Assembly: GCA_016124845.1 (NCBI GenBank)
Contig: WGMW01000049.1
Location: forward strand, 1-64,000
Source of the DNA: Flavobacteriales bacterium
Lineage (GTDB): Bacteria; Bacteroidota; Bacteroidia; UBA10329
Direction: 5' to 3'
Length of the DNA: 64,000 nucleotides
Under the pieces are notes generated by a model. The model searched no databases, was not told where the DNA came from, and was given only the letters and a program-made list of their open reading frames with translations. How positions within the stretch are numbered: position 1 is the first letter of the stretch; each line of letters starts with the position of its first letter. Both the position numbers and the translations under genes were made by a program. Positions 26,556 to 35,489 of the stretch are shown piece after piece.

Positions 26556-27572
26556 ATGGCAAGTTATTTCAAGGCCGATTTTCTGTTGGAAGTGAACGAT
26601 ATTTCCGGACTCGGAACCTATCTTTCTGAGCGCGGTCGCTTGGCAGAAGGCGAGAAGCTCACACACATTGGTCTGGCCGGAGAAGGGAACATGAATGTCG
26701 TGTTGCGGGTCTTTACGGATCAACGGTCATTCATTCTAAAGCAATCGCGGCCTTGGGTCAATAAATATCCGTCCGTGGCTGCGCCTTCCGATCGTATTCT
26801 TACCGAGTATCATTTCTACGAGGTTGTGCGCAAAAATGAGGTGATCCGTGAATACACACCCGAAATATTTTGGTTCGATGAGAAGAATTTCATTCTCTGT
26901 ATGGAGGATTTCGGACCGTCCAACGATTTCACTTCCATTTACAGAAAAGACACGGATCTTCAGAAAAGTGAGATGGCAGACATTGCCCGTGTGGTTTCCG
27001 AGCTTCATTTCAATTTTAAGGACCTTCAGGAAAGCGAGCGCATCACCAATCGGAAGTTACGGGTACTCAATCATCAGCACATTTTTGAACTTCCGTTGCA
27101 GGCAAAAAATGGATTTGACCTTGATGGTGTTGTGCTGGGGCTGCAGTCGGCCACCGCCAAATTCAGGAATGACGAGAAATTGAAGAAATATGCTGCTGAG
27201 CTTGGTGGTATTTATTTGGCAGATGACGGAACACGACTGCTGCATGGTGACTATTATCCTGGCAGTTGGTTAAAAACGGACAATGGATTCAGAATGATCG
27301 ATCCGGAGTTCTGTTTTACAGGTCCTGCCGAGTTTGAATTGGGCGTATGCGTGGCACATCTCAAAATGGCGCAGCAGTCAGATAGCCTCATCAAAGACCT
27401 ATTTGTCTATTACCATTTCGATAGTCGTTTTGATGGTTCGCTTTTCTCGAAATTCAGCGGCATGGAGATCATGCGCAGGTTGATCGGGTTGGCGCAGTTG
27501 CCACTCGAACTGAATCTGAAAGAACGACTTTCGTTGCTGGACGAAGCCTACGAACTGGTAGTGAACGGATGA
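26556..27572 (+). CDS. Sugar phosphotransferase, methylthioribose-kinase-like
   Basis: A 338-residue aminoglycoside-phosphotransferase-fold kinase. The N-terminal GEGNMNVVLRV loop, Lys in FILKQSRPWV, catalytic HGDYYPGSW (His230-Asp232) and metal-binding IDPEFCFTGPAEFELG (from Asp249) match 5-methylthioribose kinase more closely than antibiotic kinases. MtnK phosphorylates methylthioribose in methionine salvage. The gene overlaps the following secreted nucleoside hydrolase by 4 bp (ATGA), so sugar freed by a hydrolase may be the real substrate. Substrate identity is inferred, not shown. Confidence 0.8.
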   Translation: MASYFKADFLLEVNDISGLGTYLSERGRLAEGEKLTHIGLAGEGNMNVVLRVFTDQRSFILKQSRPWVNKYPSVAAPSDRILTEYHFYEVVRKNEVIREYTPEIFWFDEKNFILCMEDFGPSNDFTSIYRKDTDLQKSEMADIARVVSELHFNFKDLQESERITNRKLRVLNHQHIFELPLQAKNGFDLDGVVLGLQSATAKFRNDEKLKKYAAELGGIYLADDGTRLLHGDYYPGSWLKTDNGFRMIDPEFCFTGPAEFELGVCVAHLKMAQQSDSLIKDLFVYYHFDSRFDGSLFSKFSGMEIMRRLIGLAQLPLELNLKERLSLLDEAYELVVNG

Positions 27573-28528
27573 GAGGGCTGAGCATTTTTCTTTTCATGCT
27601 TCTTCCTTTTTCGCTCGTTGCCCAGCAGCGGGTTTGGATCGATACCGACATCATGATCGGAAAGTTCAAACATGACGTGGATGATGGTCTGGCGCTGATC
27701 ATGATGCTGGGCGATACAACTCTCCAAATAGAGGGGATCAGCTTTGTGCATGGCGTGGATTATGCCGATAAAGTGACTTCCAAATTGCTGGGCTGGTACG
27801 CGGCAGACCGACAGATTCCCACCTACAAAGGTTCGGATGATAGCACGGGTTTCGGGAAGCAGACGGATGCAGTGAATGCAATGATCGCAGCGTTGGAAAA
27901 AGGACCGATGGCGATCATGGCGCTCGGACCAATGACAAATGTCGGAACGGTGCTGAAACTCCGTCCAGATCTGCATCGAAACATCACCGCAATAACCTAT
28001 TGCGCAGGCAGGCGACCAGGCATGCTTTTCAACCCAGGTTCGGGAAAAGTAAAGTTTGCAGATTATAATTTCGATCTCGACCCGAGATCATCTTCCGTTC
28101 TGCTGGAAACCGAAATTCCTGTGCTGCTCTCTGGCTACGATTGCTCTGACAGTCTTTTTCTGAGCTTGGACGACTTCAAACATCTTAAAAAGAGCGCGAA
28201 CAAGGGCGACCACTGGTTGTACAGGCAACTGAAAAGTTGGCATAGCCTGTGGCGTACATTCATCGGTTCCAAAAAAGGCTTCATCCCATTCGACTGTTCC
28301 ACGGTAGGTGCGCTACTTTATCCGCAGGAATTCGAGATCATCCCCAAAATTCCGTCTTACATCGAGATTGGCCCAAATGACACCAAGAACACGGTTTCAT
28401 CGGCCGAAAAGCCGTATTTGCTCGTAGATGAAAATGGAAAAGGAACCGTTGTTTCGTATTGCGAGTACACGAAGGCTGTGTTCAAAAATCGGCTACTTCG
28501 AACATTGAATCATCCAGATTTTCAATAG
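27569..28528 (+). CDS. Exported nucleoside hydrolase (IUNH family)
   Basis: A 319-residue protein with a signal peptide (cleavage near LVAQ-QR) followed by the nucleoside-hydrolase calcium motif, here Asp25, Asp27, Asp36, Asp38 and Asp39 (DTDIM ... HDVDDG). Further family marks are ALGPMTNVG and DYNFDLDP. These enzymes split ribonucleosides into base and ribose; export puts the reaction in the periplasm. The loop between the two Asp groups is longer than usual (MIGKFKH inserted). It is translationally coupled to the methylthioribose-kinase-like gene, suggesting nucleoside salvage. Confidence 0.88.
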   Translation: MRGLSIFLFMLLPFSLVAQQRVWIDTDIMIGKFKHDVDDGLALIMMLGDTTLQIEGISFVHGVDYADKVTSKLLGWYAADRQIPTYKGSDDSTGFGKQTDAVNAMIAALEKGPMAIMALGPMTNVGTVLKLRPDLHRNITAITYCAGRRPGMLFNPGSGKVKFADYNFDLDPRSSSVLLETEIPVLLSGYDCSDSLFLSLDDFKHLKKSANKGDHWLYRQLKSWHSLWRTFIGSKKGFIPFDCSTVGALLYPQEFEIIPKIPSYIEIGPNDTKNTVSSAEKPYLLVDENGKGTVVSYCEYTKAVFKNRLLRTLNHPDFQ

Positions 28529-28549
28529 TCAAGATTATCTTTAGCGGAC

Positions 28550-31147
28550 TTGAACCTATCCAAATTCATATTCGCTCTTGTCGTTTGCTGGATCTCGGCA
28601 TTCAGTGCCGTGGCTGGTTCTGTGGATGGAAAAGTGGTGGATGAGGACGGCAATCCCGTTCCGTTCGTTTCGGTTTACATAGAAGGAACAACTAACGGAA
28701 CAACCACCAATTCTGAGGGTAATTATCACCTCGAATTGAAAGACGGTTACTACACGGTGGTTTTCCGCTATGTGGGTTACAAAACGGAGGTTCGACCCGT
28801 AACGGTTTCGGGCAAAACCCAAGTGGATGTGGTTATTAAACACGTGGTTTTTCAGTTGGGGGAGGCAACTGTTGACGGCAACGAGGATCCTGCATATCGA
28901 ATTATGCGCTTGGCGCGATCGCGGAGAAAATTCTATCAGGATCAGGTGCGCGAATATTCATGCAAGGTGTATGTGAAGGGACTGAACTACGTGGAAAATC
29001 TTCCCAAACGCATCTTGGGACAATCGTTGGATGTGAGTGGATTGGACGAGAACCGCAGCGGCATCATTTATCTGTCAGAAAGTCTGAGCGAGTTCCATTT
29101 CAAAGCGCCAGATAAGACCAAGGAACGTGTCATTGCGTCCAAGGTCAGTGGTAATTCGCAGGGCTTTACATGGAACAACGCAACCAGTCTCAACTTCAAT
29201 TTCTATGACCGAACCTACAATTTGGAAGGGTTGAGCGACCGCGATCTGGTTTCGCCACTTTCACCTTCGGCAAACCTTTATTATAGATACATCTATCGCG
29301 GTTTTTACATTGAAGATTCGATCATTGTCAATCGCATTGAGCTGATTCCGCGCGTAACAGGCGTGCCGCTTTTTCAAGGGCATATTTTCATTCAGGAGAA
29401 CACGTGGCGCATCCATGGGGCGGATCTGTTCATGACCTCCGAAGCAGGCATCGATTTCGTAGATACGGTCCGTATGAAAGTGGATTTCATTCCGCTCACA
29501 CCCGACCTGTGGATGAAGAGCAACCTCAGCTTCGATTTTGCTTTCAACGTCAAACTCTTCAAGGTAAAAGGTTGGGGAACTTTCTCGTCCGTATTCAGCG
29601 ATTACAGCGTACGTCAGTATGTACGAGACACCACACTCATAGATCGTTACGCAGAAGTGGAAGAACCGACCGATGAAGAAGAAAGCGACAAGAAAGTGGA
29701 AAAGGTGGATGACGCACTGGTTTCGAGTGTGGGAGATACATCCACCGTGTTCGATTTTAAGAGTTGGGACAAAGGCCCTGTGCTGAAAGTGGAGTCGGAG
29801 GCCAACGAGAAAGGAGAGGAGTTCTGGCAGCAGATACGCACGGTGCCGCTCACCGAAATGGAACGCAAGGATTATCAGCGCAAAGACAGCATTGAGGTGG
29901 TGAAGGAATCGAAGGTTTACAAGGATTCCATTGACAGGAAGAACAACAAGTTTGCGCTGCGAAACCTGCTTTACGGGTACAAATACCAGAACAGCACCAA
30001 GGAATATTCGCTGGATTTTCAGTCACCGCTCACGGCCGTGCAGTACAATACGGTCGAAGGTTATCTCATCGATTACAAATTGGAATTCGCCAAGCGAAAC
30101 ACAGATAAAGGTTCTTACTGGAATCTGTCGTGGAACAACCGCTACGGATTCTATTCGAACAAGTATTACAGCAAGGCGCGGTTCTTCTATCGGTTCAATC
30201 GTAAAAACCGCATGTCGCTGCGCTTGGAAGGCGGGCATTACGTTTCGCAGTTCAATGAGAATGCCATCGGTCAGGTCTTGAATTCGCTTTACAGCATTCT
30301 GCTGGAAGAGAACTACATGAAATTGCAGCAGCATTCGTATGGCGAAGCGGGTTGGGGCGCAGAGCTTTTCAACGGTTTCCGACTCAACACATCCGTCTAT
30401 TTCGGTCAGCGCAAAACGTTGCAGAATGCGAACAACCTTGCTGGCACATACGTGGATTACAAGACCAAGTATTTCTCGTTGAACGAGCCTGGGAATGAGT
30501 CGCTGAGATACAACGCACCTGAATATGGAAACGTGTTGGCGTTGGTATGGAAGCTCGGAATCAACTTCCGGCCGGGATTGAAGTACATGGAACGCCCGAA
30601 CGGTAAGATCAACCTTGGCAGCAAGTGGCCCACTTTCAATTTCACGTATACAAAAGGCATTGGAGGTTTCGGGCAGCTGAACTCCGATTTCGACCAGTTG
30701 GAACTACAGGTTTCAGACGATCATTCCTTCGGGTTGGTGGGAAGGTTCGAATGGGTGACGAGCGCTGGTTGGTTTCCGAACAACAACTTTGTTCCATTCA
30801 TGGATTGGAAGAATTTCAACACTTCGCGTGTTCATGTGATGTCGAGCAGTTCCAACAGTTTTATGGCGTTGCCATATTACGCGGCAAGTTCAAATAGTTA
30901 CTATGTGCAAGCGCACGTTGAGCACCATTTCAATGGATTCATTCTGAACAAGATCCCGCTCATCAAAAAACTGAAATGGCAGGTAGTGGGAGGAATGCAT
31001 TACCTCTACGAACCGACCTATGGCAATTATTGGGAAGTAACAGCTGGCATCGAGAATATCTTCAAGATCATCCGTGTCGATTTCGTTGCTCCGTTCCGAG
31101 AAAGGAACGTTCAGAACTTCACATTCCGTTTCCAACTCGGATTTTAG
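28550..31147 (+). CDS. DUF5686 outer-membrane protein with carboxypeptidase-like domain
   Basis: An 865-residue protein. After a signal peptide comes a carboxypeptidase-regulatory-like domain (residues 25-105: GKVVDEDGNPVPFVSVYIEGTT), then the DUF5686 region (AYRIMRLARSRRKFY) and a long C-terminal beta-barrel ending in Phe (FRFQLGF), the standard outer-membrane signal. Members are found in the outer membrane of many Bacteroidota with unknown function. The start is TTG at 28550, 21 bp after the hydrolase gene, so it may share that transcript. Confidence 0.88.
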   Translation: MNLSKFIFALVVCWISAFSAVAGSVDGKVVDEDGNPVPFVSVYIEGTTNGTTTNSEGNYHLELKDGYYTVVFRYVGYKTEVRPVTVSGKTQVDVVIKHVVFQLGEATVDGNEDPAYRIMRLARSRRKFYQDQVREYSCKVYVKGLNYVENLPKRILGQSLDVSGLDENRSGIIYLSESLSEFHFKAPDKTKERVIASKVSGNSQGFTWNNATSLNFNFYDRTYNLEGLSDRDLVSPLSPSANLYYRYIYRGFYIEDSIIVNRIELIPRVTGVPLFQGHIFIQENTWRIHGADLFMTSEAGIDFVDTVRMKVDFIPLTPDLWMKSNLSFDFAFNVKLFKVKGWGTFSSVFSDYSVRQYVRDTTLIDRYAEVEEPTDEEESDKKVEKVDDALVSSVGDTSTVFDFKSWDKGPVLKVESEANEKGEEFWQQIRTVPLTEMERKDYQRKDSIEVVKESKVYKDSIDRKNNKFALRNLLYGYKYQNSTKEYSLDFQSPLTAVQYNTVEGYLIDYKLEFAKRNTDKGSYWNLSWNNRYGFYSNKYYSKARFFYRFNRKNRMSLRLEGGHYVSQFNENAIGQVLNSLYSILLEENYMKLQQHSYGEAGWGAELFNGFRLNTSVYFGQRKTLQNANNLAGTYVDYKTKYFSLNEPGNESLRYNAPEYGNVLALVWKLGINFRPGLKYMERPNGKINLGSKWPTFNFTYTKGIGGFGQLNSDFDQLELQVSDDHSFGLVGRFEWVTSAGWFPNNNFVPFMDWKNFNTSRVHVMSSSSNSFMALPYYAASSNSYYVQAHVEHHFNGFILNKIPLIKKLKWQVVGGMHYLYEPTYGNYWEVTAGIENIFKIIRVDFVAPFRERNVQNFTFRFQLGF

Positions 31148-31175
31148 CATCTGAAAGACAACGCGCAAGGTTTGG

Positions 31176-31195
31176 TCAGGTCATGTTTGACCTGA
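31176..31195 (+). terminator. Hairpin between DUF5686 and the anchor-L gene
   Basis: Perfect 8-bp dyad TCAGGTCA / TGACCTGA with a 4-nt loop, 28 bp after the stop codon. There is no strong T-tract, so it may be a weak terminator or an RNA-stabilising hairpin. Confidence 0.45.
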
Positions 31196-31241
31196 GAATT
31201 GATTAAAACCTATCTTAGCAAGCTGCATTGAAAACAACGAT

Positions 31242-33962
31242 ATGAAGAGATTATTAGGATTGGTTCTGGCCATTTTGGCTTTTGGAGGATTGAAAACGGG
31301 ATATGCTCAATTGGTAGTTGACAATACCATGACACCGCAGCAGTTGGTGCAGGATGTATTGCTCGGACAGGGAGTTGTTGTGTCGAACATTACCTACACA
31401 GGAGCGGCCGTACAGAGCGGATATTTCGATGGTTCCAATTCAAATGTAGGTATTTCCGAAGGGGTCATTCTTTCCAGCGGAGACGTTGCTGATGCCATTG
31501 GCCCAAACAACAGCGGAAGTTCTGGAACCGGTGTCGGCAATAATTCGGATGCTGACCTTGAAACGCTTAGTGGTGTGCAATCGTTTGATGCGGTTGTACT
31601 CGAATTCGACTTTGTTCCAACGGGTGATTCGATCAAATTCAATTATGTTTTCGGGAGCGAGGAGTACAACGAGTATGTGTGTGCTGGTGTAAATGACGTG
31701 TTCGGGTTCTTTTTAAGTGGCCCAGGGTTCAATGGTCCGTTTACAAACAACGCGGTAAACATTGCATTGATACCAGGTACAAGCACGCCAGTATCCATCA
31801 ATACGGTGAACAACGGAACATCAGGCATAAACGGAACTGCCGCCAACTGTGCTGCCTTGGACCCCAACTGGGCGAGCTATAACATTTACTATACTGATAA
31901 TGCCGGTGGTGCTTCTGTTCAATACGATGGTCTGACCGTTCCGTTGCGCGCTGAGGCTCAAGTTCAGTGCGGTGAGACCTATCATATCAAAATGGCGCTT
32001 TCAGATGGTGGCGATGGCGTATTCGATTCAGGTGTTTTCATCGAGGCCCGCAGTTTTCAATCCAATGCTATCAATGTGAACATTCAAACGGCTTCAGGCT
32101 CCGTAGAAGATGGCGGTGGTTGGATCGTGGAGGGATGCACACCTGCCGACATCACGTTTGAGCGACCCATTGCAGATGTTGACTCGTTCCTTTCTGTACC
32201 TGTGTATGTTTCTGGCTCAGCCATCAATGGTGTTGATTATACAGGCGTTCCAGATACTGTTCATTTCGTTCCTGGAGATACGTCATTGACATTCACCATT
32301 GAAGCAATTGATGACCTACTGACCGAACCGAATGACAGTATCGTTATTACGGTGTATTCGCTCAATCTGTGCGGAGATACGACCGTATCTACAGGAACCA
32401 TTCACATCTACGACATCGGCTTTTACAATTATGTGGCCGGGGCAAGTGCTCCATCCAACGTTCAATGTGCTGGCGATTCGGTGCTCGTAACCGCTACCGC
32501 AAGCATGGGCAATCCGGAATACACCTTCAGTTGGAGCAATGGTTTGGTGGGCGACAGCATTTGGATTCACCCAACGGGCGACACGCTCATTTATGTGAAC
32601 ACCACCGATGCCTGCGGCACACAGGCCAACCAAGATTCTGTCTTCATTGAATATCTGGTGAACCCCGATCCGATGGTACACATCACAGGGCCCGCCACAT
32701 TCAATTGTGTGCCTCAACCGGCAACACTCAACGCTTCCGGTAGTTTGGGAAATTCACCGTACGTCTATCTATGGAGTACCGGAGCAGGCGGAAGTTCCAT
32801 TAATGTTTCGCTAATTTCTGACACGCTTTTCTATGTGACCGCATTCGATCAATGTGGTGTGGCCTCAGAGCCAGATACGCTTGTCATTACGCAGAACCCG
32901 GTTGCCATACCGAACCTTCAGACAAGTGCAGATGTGGTGCTTGACTGTCCGGGCGAAACCGCCACGCTCACAGCCATTGCTTCTGGAGGAGTTCAACCTT
33001 ACACATACACTTGGAGCAGTAACCAGAGTACAAGTACCATAACGGTTCAACCTACGCAGACCACCGATTACATCATTACAATAACGGATGATTGTTACGT
33101 TGGCGAAGTAAAAGATACGATAACGGTAACTGTAGAACCTTACACCGAACCAACGGTTTCCATTTCTGACACTACGGTTCAATGCCCCGGTGATCTGGTT
33201 GTGTATTTGGCCAATGTTCAGGGTGGCAACGATCCGTTCCAGTATTCTTGGTCAACGGGTTCAACAGATGATAATACGAGCCTTAATCCGACTGAGACGG
33301 TTGATGTTACCGTGACAGTGGTTGATGATTGCCAGATGAGTACTTCAAGCACGGCTACCGTAACAGTTCCTGTTTTTGATACCTTGAAGGTGAGTATCCT
33401 GAATGCCGATCTGTTGAATGGCGATACGGTTGTGGTTTGCGAACTGTGGTCCGATACGCTCGCATCAAGCGTTTCCGGAGGTTTGGCTCCTTACGCATAT
33501 TCTTGGAATGGTACGCTTATTGAAGGAGCGTGGATCACTAACGATTCAGCCAAGGTGACCGTCCCATTCGAACTTCCTCCAGATTCTTCCGTAGTCGGCC
33601 TCTACAGTCTAACAGTTACAGATGAGTGCATGGATCAGGCAACGGCCGAAGTGGTGGTTGCTGCCATAAGCTGTGATGTTGTTGCCCCGAACGTCATCAA
33701 CCCGAATTCGCAGTTCATGGGCGGTACCGACATCTGTGGGCATACGCCACAGAATAACGTTTTCAACCTCCCATGTTTGGAATTGTATCCTGGAAATACC
33801 TTGACCATTTGGGACCGTTGGGGAAGAAAGGTCTATAAGACCGATGATTATCAGTTGCATCCTTGGGATGGAGGCAATCATTCTACCGGAACTTTCTATT
33901 ACGTTTGCGAACTGCCCAATGGCAAAGACCCGGTAAAGGGATATTTTCAAGTGGTCAGATAA
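31242..33962 (+). CDS. Choice-of-anchor L surface protein with gliding-type C-terminus
   Basis: A 906-residue secreted protein: signal peptide (cleavage near GYAQ-LV), the choice-of-anchor L domain (about 25-270, with SGDVADAIGPNN and FNYVFGSEEYNEYV), a Calx-beta-like segment (about 290-380), then four or more SprB/PKD-like repeats (YTYTWSSNQSTSTITVQP) each holding cysteine pairs, and a gliding-motility-type C-terminus (LTIWDRWGRKVYKTDDY ... GTFYYVCEL), the type B T9SS signal. It is probably exported by T9SS and attached to the surface as an adhesin. Repeats are diverged in sequence, so slippage is unlikely. Confidence 0.9.
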   Translation: MKRLLGLVLAILAFGGLKTGYAQLVVDNTMTPQQLVQDVLLGQGVVVSNITYTGAAVQSGYFDGSNSNVGISEGVILSSGDVADAIGPNNSGSSGTGVGNNSDADLETLSGVQSFDAVVLEFDFVPTGDSIKFNYVFGSEEYNEYVCAGVNDVFGFFLSGPGFNGPFTNNAVNIALIPGTSTPVSINTVNNGTSGINGTAANCAALDPNWASYNIYYTDNAGGASVQYDGLTVPLRAEAQVQCGETYHIKMALSDGGDGVFDSGVFIEARSFQSNAINVNIQTASGSVEDGGGWIVEGCTPADITFERPIADVDSFLSVPVYVSGSAINGVDYTGVPDTVHFVPGDTSLTFTIEAIDDLLTEPNDSIVITVYSLNLCGDTTVSTGTIHIYDIGFYNYVAGASAPSNVQCAGDSVLVTATASMGNPEYTFSWSNGLVGDSIWIHPTGDTLIYVNTTDACGTQANQDSVFIEYLVNPDPMVHITGPATFNCVPQPATLNASGSLGNSPYVYLWSTGAGGSSINVSLISDTLFYVTAFDQCGVASEPDTLVITQNPVAIPNLQTSADVVLDCPGETATLTAIASGGVQPYTYTWSSNQSTSTITVQPTQTTDYIITITDDCYVGEVKDTITVTVEPYTEPTVSISDTTVQCPGDLVVYLANVQGGNDPFQYSWSTGSTDDNTSLNPTETVDVTVTVVDDCQMSTSSTATVTVPVFDTLKVSILNADLLNGDTVVVCELWSDTLASSVSGGLAPYAYSWNGTLIEGAWITNDSAKVTVPFELPPDSSVVGLYSLTVTDECMDQATAEVVVAAISCDVVAPNVINPNSQFMGGTDICGHTPQNNVFNLPCLELYPGNTLTIWDRWGRKVYKTDDYQLHPWDGGNHSTGTFYYVCELPNGKDPVKGYFQVVR

Positions 33963-33967
33963 TTTGA

Positions 33968-34693
33968 ATGAAGATGAAAAAGGCGTTTGTTCCATTTGCA
34001 TTGATCCTCTCGCTCGTTGGGCTCAGTACATTGCCATCATGCGATACAGTTTCGGGTATCGTAGACAGCCTTCTTTCTGATGGAGATGCCACCGAAGCAC
34101 TGAAAGAGGCGTTGCGTGTAGGTTCTGACACAGCTGTTTCTAATGGAAGTGCGGTGGATGGTTACTTCGGCAATGAGGCCATTAAGATTCTGTTGCCGCC
34201 AGAGGCCAATGTTATTGTGGACAATATCTCTTCCATCCCTGGAGTTGGACAGCCACTTGTCGATCAGGTGGTGCTGAAATTGAACCGAGCAGCGGAAAAT
34301 GCGGCTCCGCAGGCCAAGGATATTCTGATCAATGCGATATTGAACATGACCATTACAGATGCCATCAATATTGTAAACGGTGCAGACGATGCAGCCACGC
34401 AGTATTTGCGTACGAACACGCAGGACAGCATCAAGGTGCTTTTTCTGCCGCATATCGAAAATTCATTGCAGACAGTCGGTGCGCAGACAGCTTGGGGAAC
34501 CTTGACATCAAACTACAATACCGTTGCACCATTCTTGGGACAACCTACCGTAAATACCGACCTGGCAGATTACACAACAAACAAAGCTTTGGATGGACTG
34601 TTTCATCTGGTAGCAGAAGAGGAGGGCAAGATTCGCCAAGATCCTGTTCACCAAGTAAGCGAAATCCTCCAGCAGGTATTCGGAGGTAATTAA
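33968..34693 (+). CDS. DUF4197 lipoprotein
   Basis: A 241-residue protein with a lipoprotein signal (LSTLPSC) and the DUF4197 pattern: ATEALKEALRVGSDTAVS, DGYFGNEAIKILLPPEA, LNRAAENAAPQAKDIL, and GADDAATQYLRTNTQDSI. The fold is all helical; the function of the family is unknown. It starts 5 bp after the large surface protein and is followed after 27 bp by another exported protein, so the three probably form an operon ended by the terminator at 35408. Confidence 0.92.
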   Translation: MKMKKAFVPFALILSLVGLSTLPSCDTVSGIVDSLLSDGDATEALKEALRVGSDTAVSNGSAVDGYFGNEAIKILLPPEANVIVDNISSIPGVGQPLVDQVVLKLNRAAENAAPQAKDILINAILNMTITDAINIVNGADDAATQYLRTNTQDSIKVLFLPHIENSLQTVGAQTAWGTLTSNYNTVAPFLGQPTVNTDLADYTTNKALDGLFHLVAEEEGKIRQDPVHQVSEILQQVFGGN

Positions 34694-34720
34694 TCAGTAA
34701 TAAATCAAGCAAAAACAATA

Positions 34721-35383
34721 ATGAAAAACCTAATTGCAGTTTGTATGGCCGTGGCCATTGCGCTACCAACATTTGCGCAGAAAAAATTTGAAGGAACCGT
34801 AGTTTACGGTCTTGAATATCAGGATCTTCCACCCGAAATGGCAGCAATGTCGGCCATGCTTCCAGATGAAATGACCACCATGATCAAAGGAGAGAAGAGC
34901 CGAGTTGAGCAGTCTTTGGGAATGGGCATGAGCCAAGTGACCATCACAGATTCTAAGAAAGAGAACGGAACACTTCTGATGGATATGATGGGCAAGAAGA
35001 TGGCCGTTGAGATGTCGAAGAAGGAATTGGAGGATCTGAACAAAAAAGGCGGAAAGGACAAAAAGCCAGAGTTCAAGTATTTGGATGAGACCAAGGAAAT
35101 TGCCGGTTACAAGTGCAAGAAGGCCATTGCCGTTATCGAAGGTGCTGGCGAAATGGTGGTGTACTACACAGAGGAACTTCCTGCAGGAGTGAGCAAGCAC
35201 TACGAAGGTCTGAACGGTTTCCCATTGGAATACACCATTGATGCAGGACAGTTCAAAATGAAAGTGACTGCCAAGTCGGTGAAAAAGGAATCTTTGGGTG
35301 CAGATCTTTTCGTGATTCCTGATGGATACGAGAAAATGACGCTTGCTGATTTCCAGAAGATGATGGGAGGAATGGGCGGATAG
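34721..35383 (+). CDS. Exported DUF4412-like protein
   Basis: A 220-residue protein with a signal peptide (cleavage near TFAQ-KK), rich in methionine and lysine. The pattern FEGTVVYGLEY at the mature start, MMGKKMAVEM in the middle, ETKEIAGYKCKKA and VYYTEELP fits the DUF4412/GLPGLI-like group of periplasmic lipid- or metal-handling proteins seen in Bacteroidota. Function unknown. Last gene of the operon beginning with the anchor-L protein. Confidence 0.75.
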   Translation: MKNLIAVCMAVAIALPTFAQKKFEGTVVYGLEYQDLPPEMAAMSAMLPDEMTTMIKGEKSRVEQSLGMGMSQVTITDSKKENGTLLMDMMGKKMAVEMSKKELEDLNKKGGKDKKPEFKYLDETKEIAGYKCKKAIAVIEGAGEMVVYYTEELPAGVSKHYEGLNGFPLEYTIDAGQFKMKVTAKSVKKESLGADLFVIPDGYEKMTLADFQKMMGGMGG

Positions 35384-35407
35384 TCCTCGGTCATTCGAAA
35401 TGAACAG

Positions 35408-35434
35408 AAAAGCACTCTTCGGGGTGCTTTTTTG
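35408..35434 (+). terminator. Rho-independent terminator
   Basis: Stem AAAAGCAC / GTGCTTTT with an 8-nt loop and a T-tract, 25 bp after the DUF4412-like gene. Confidence 0.9.
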
Positions 35435-35489
35435 TTTCCTTAAGATCAAGTTTACAATGCGTACGAATTAAACTGCACCTTTGTATCCA

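Noticed and set aside
26556-27572. Aminoglycoside resistance kinase
   Set aside because: The fold matches the phosphotransferase superfamily, but the motifs (IDPEF, GPAEFELG) match methylthioribose kinase and no resistance-gene context is present.
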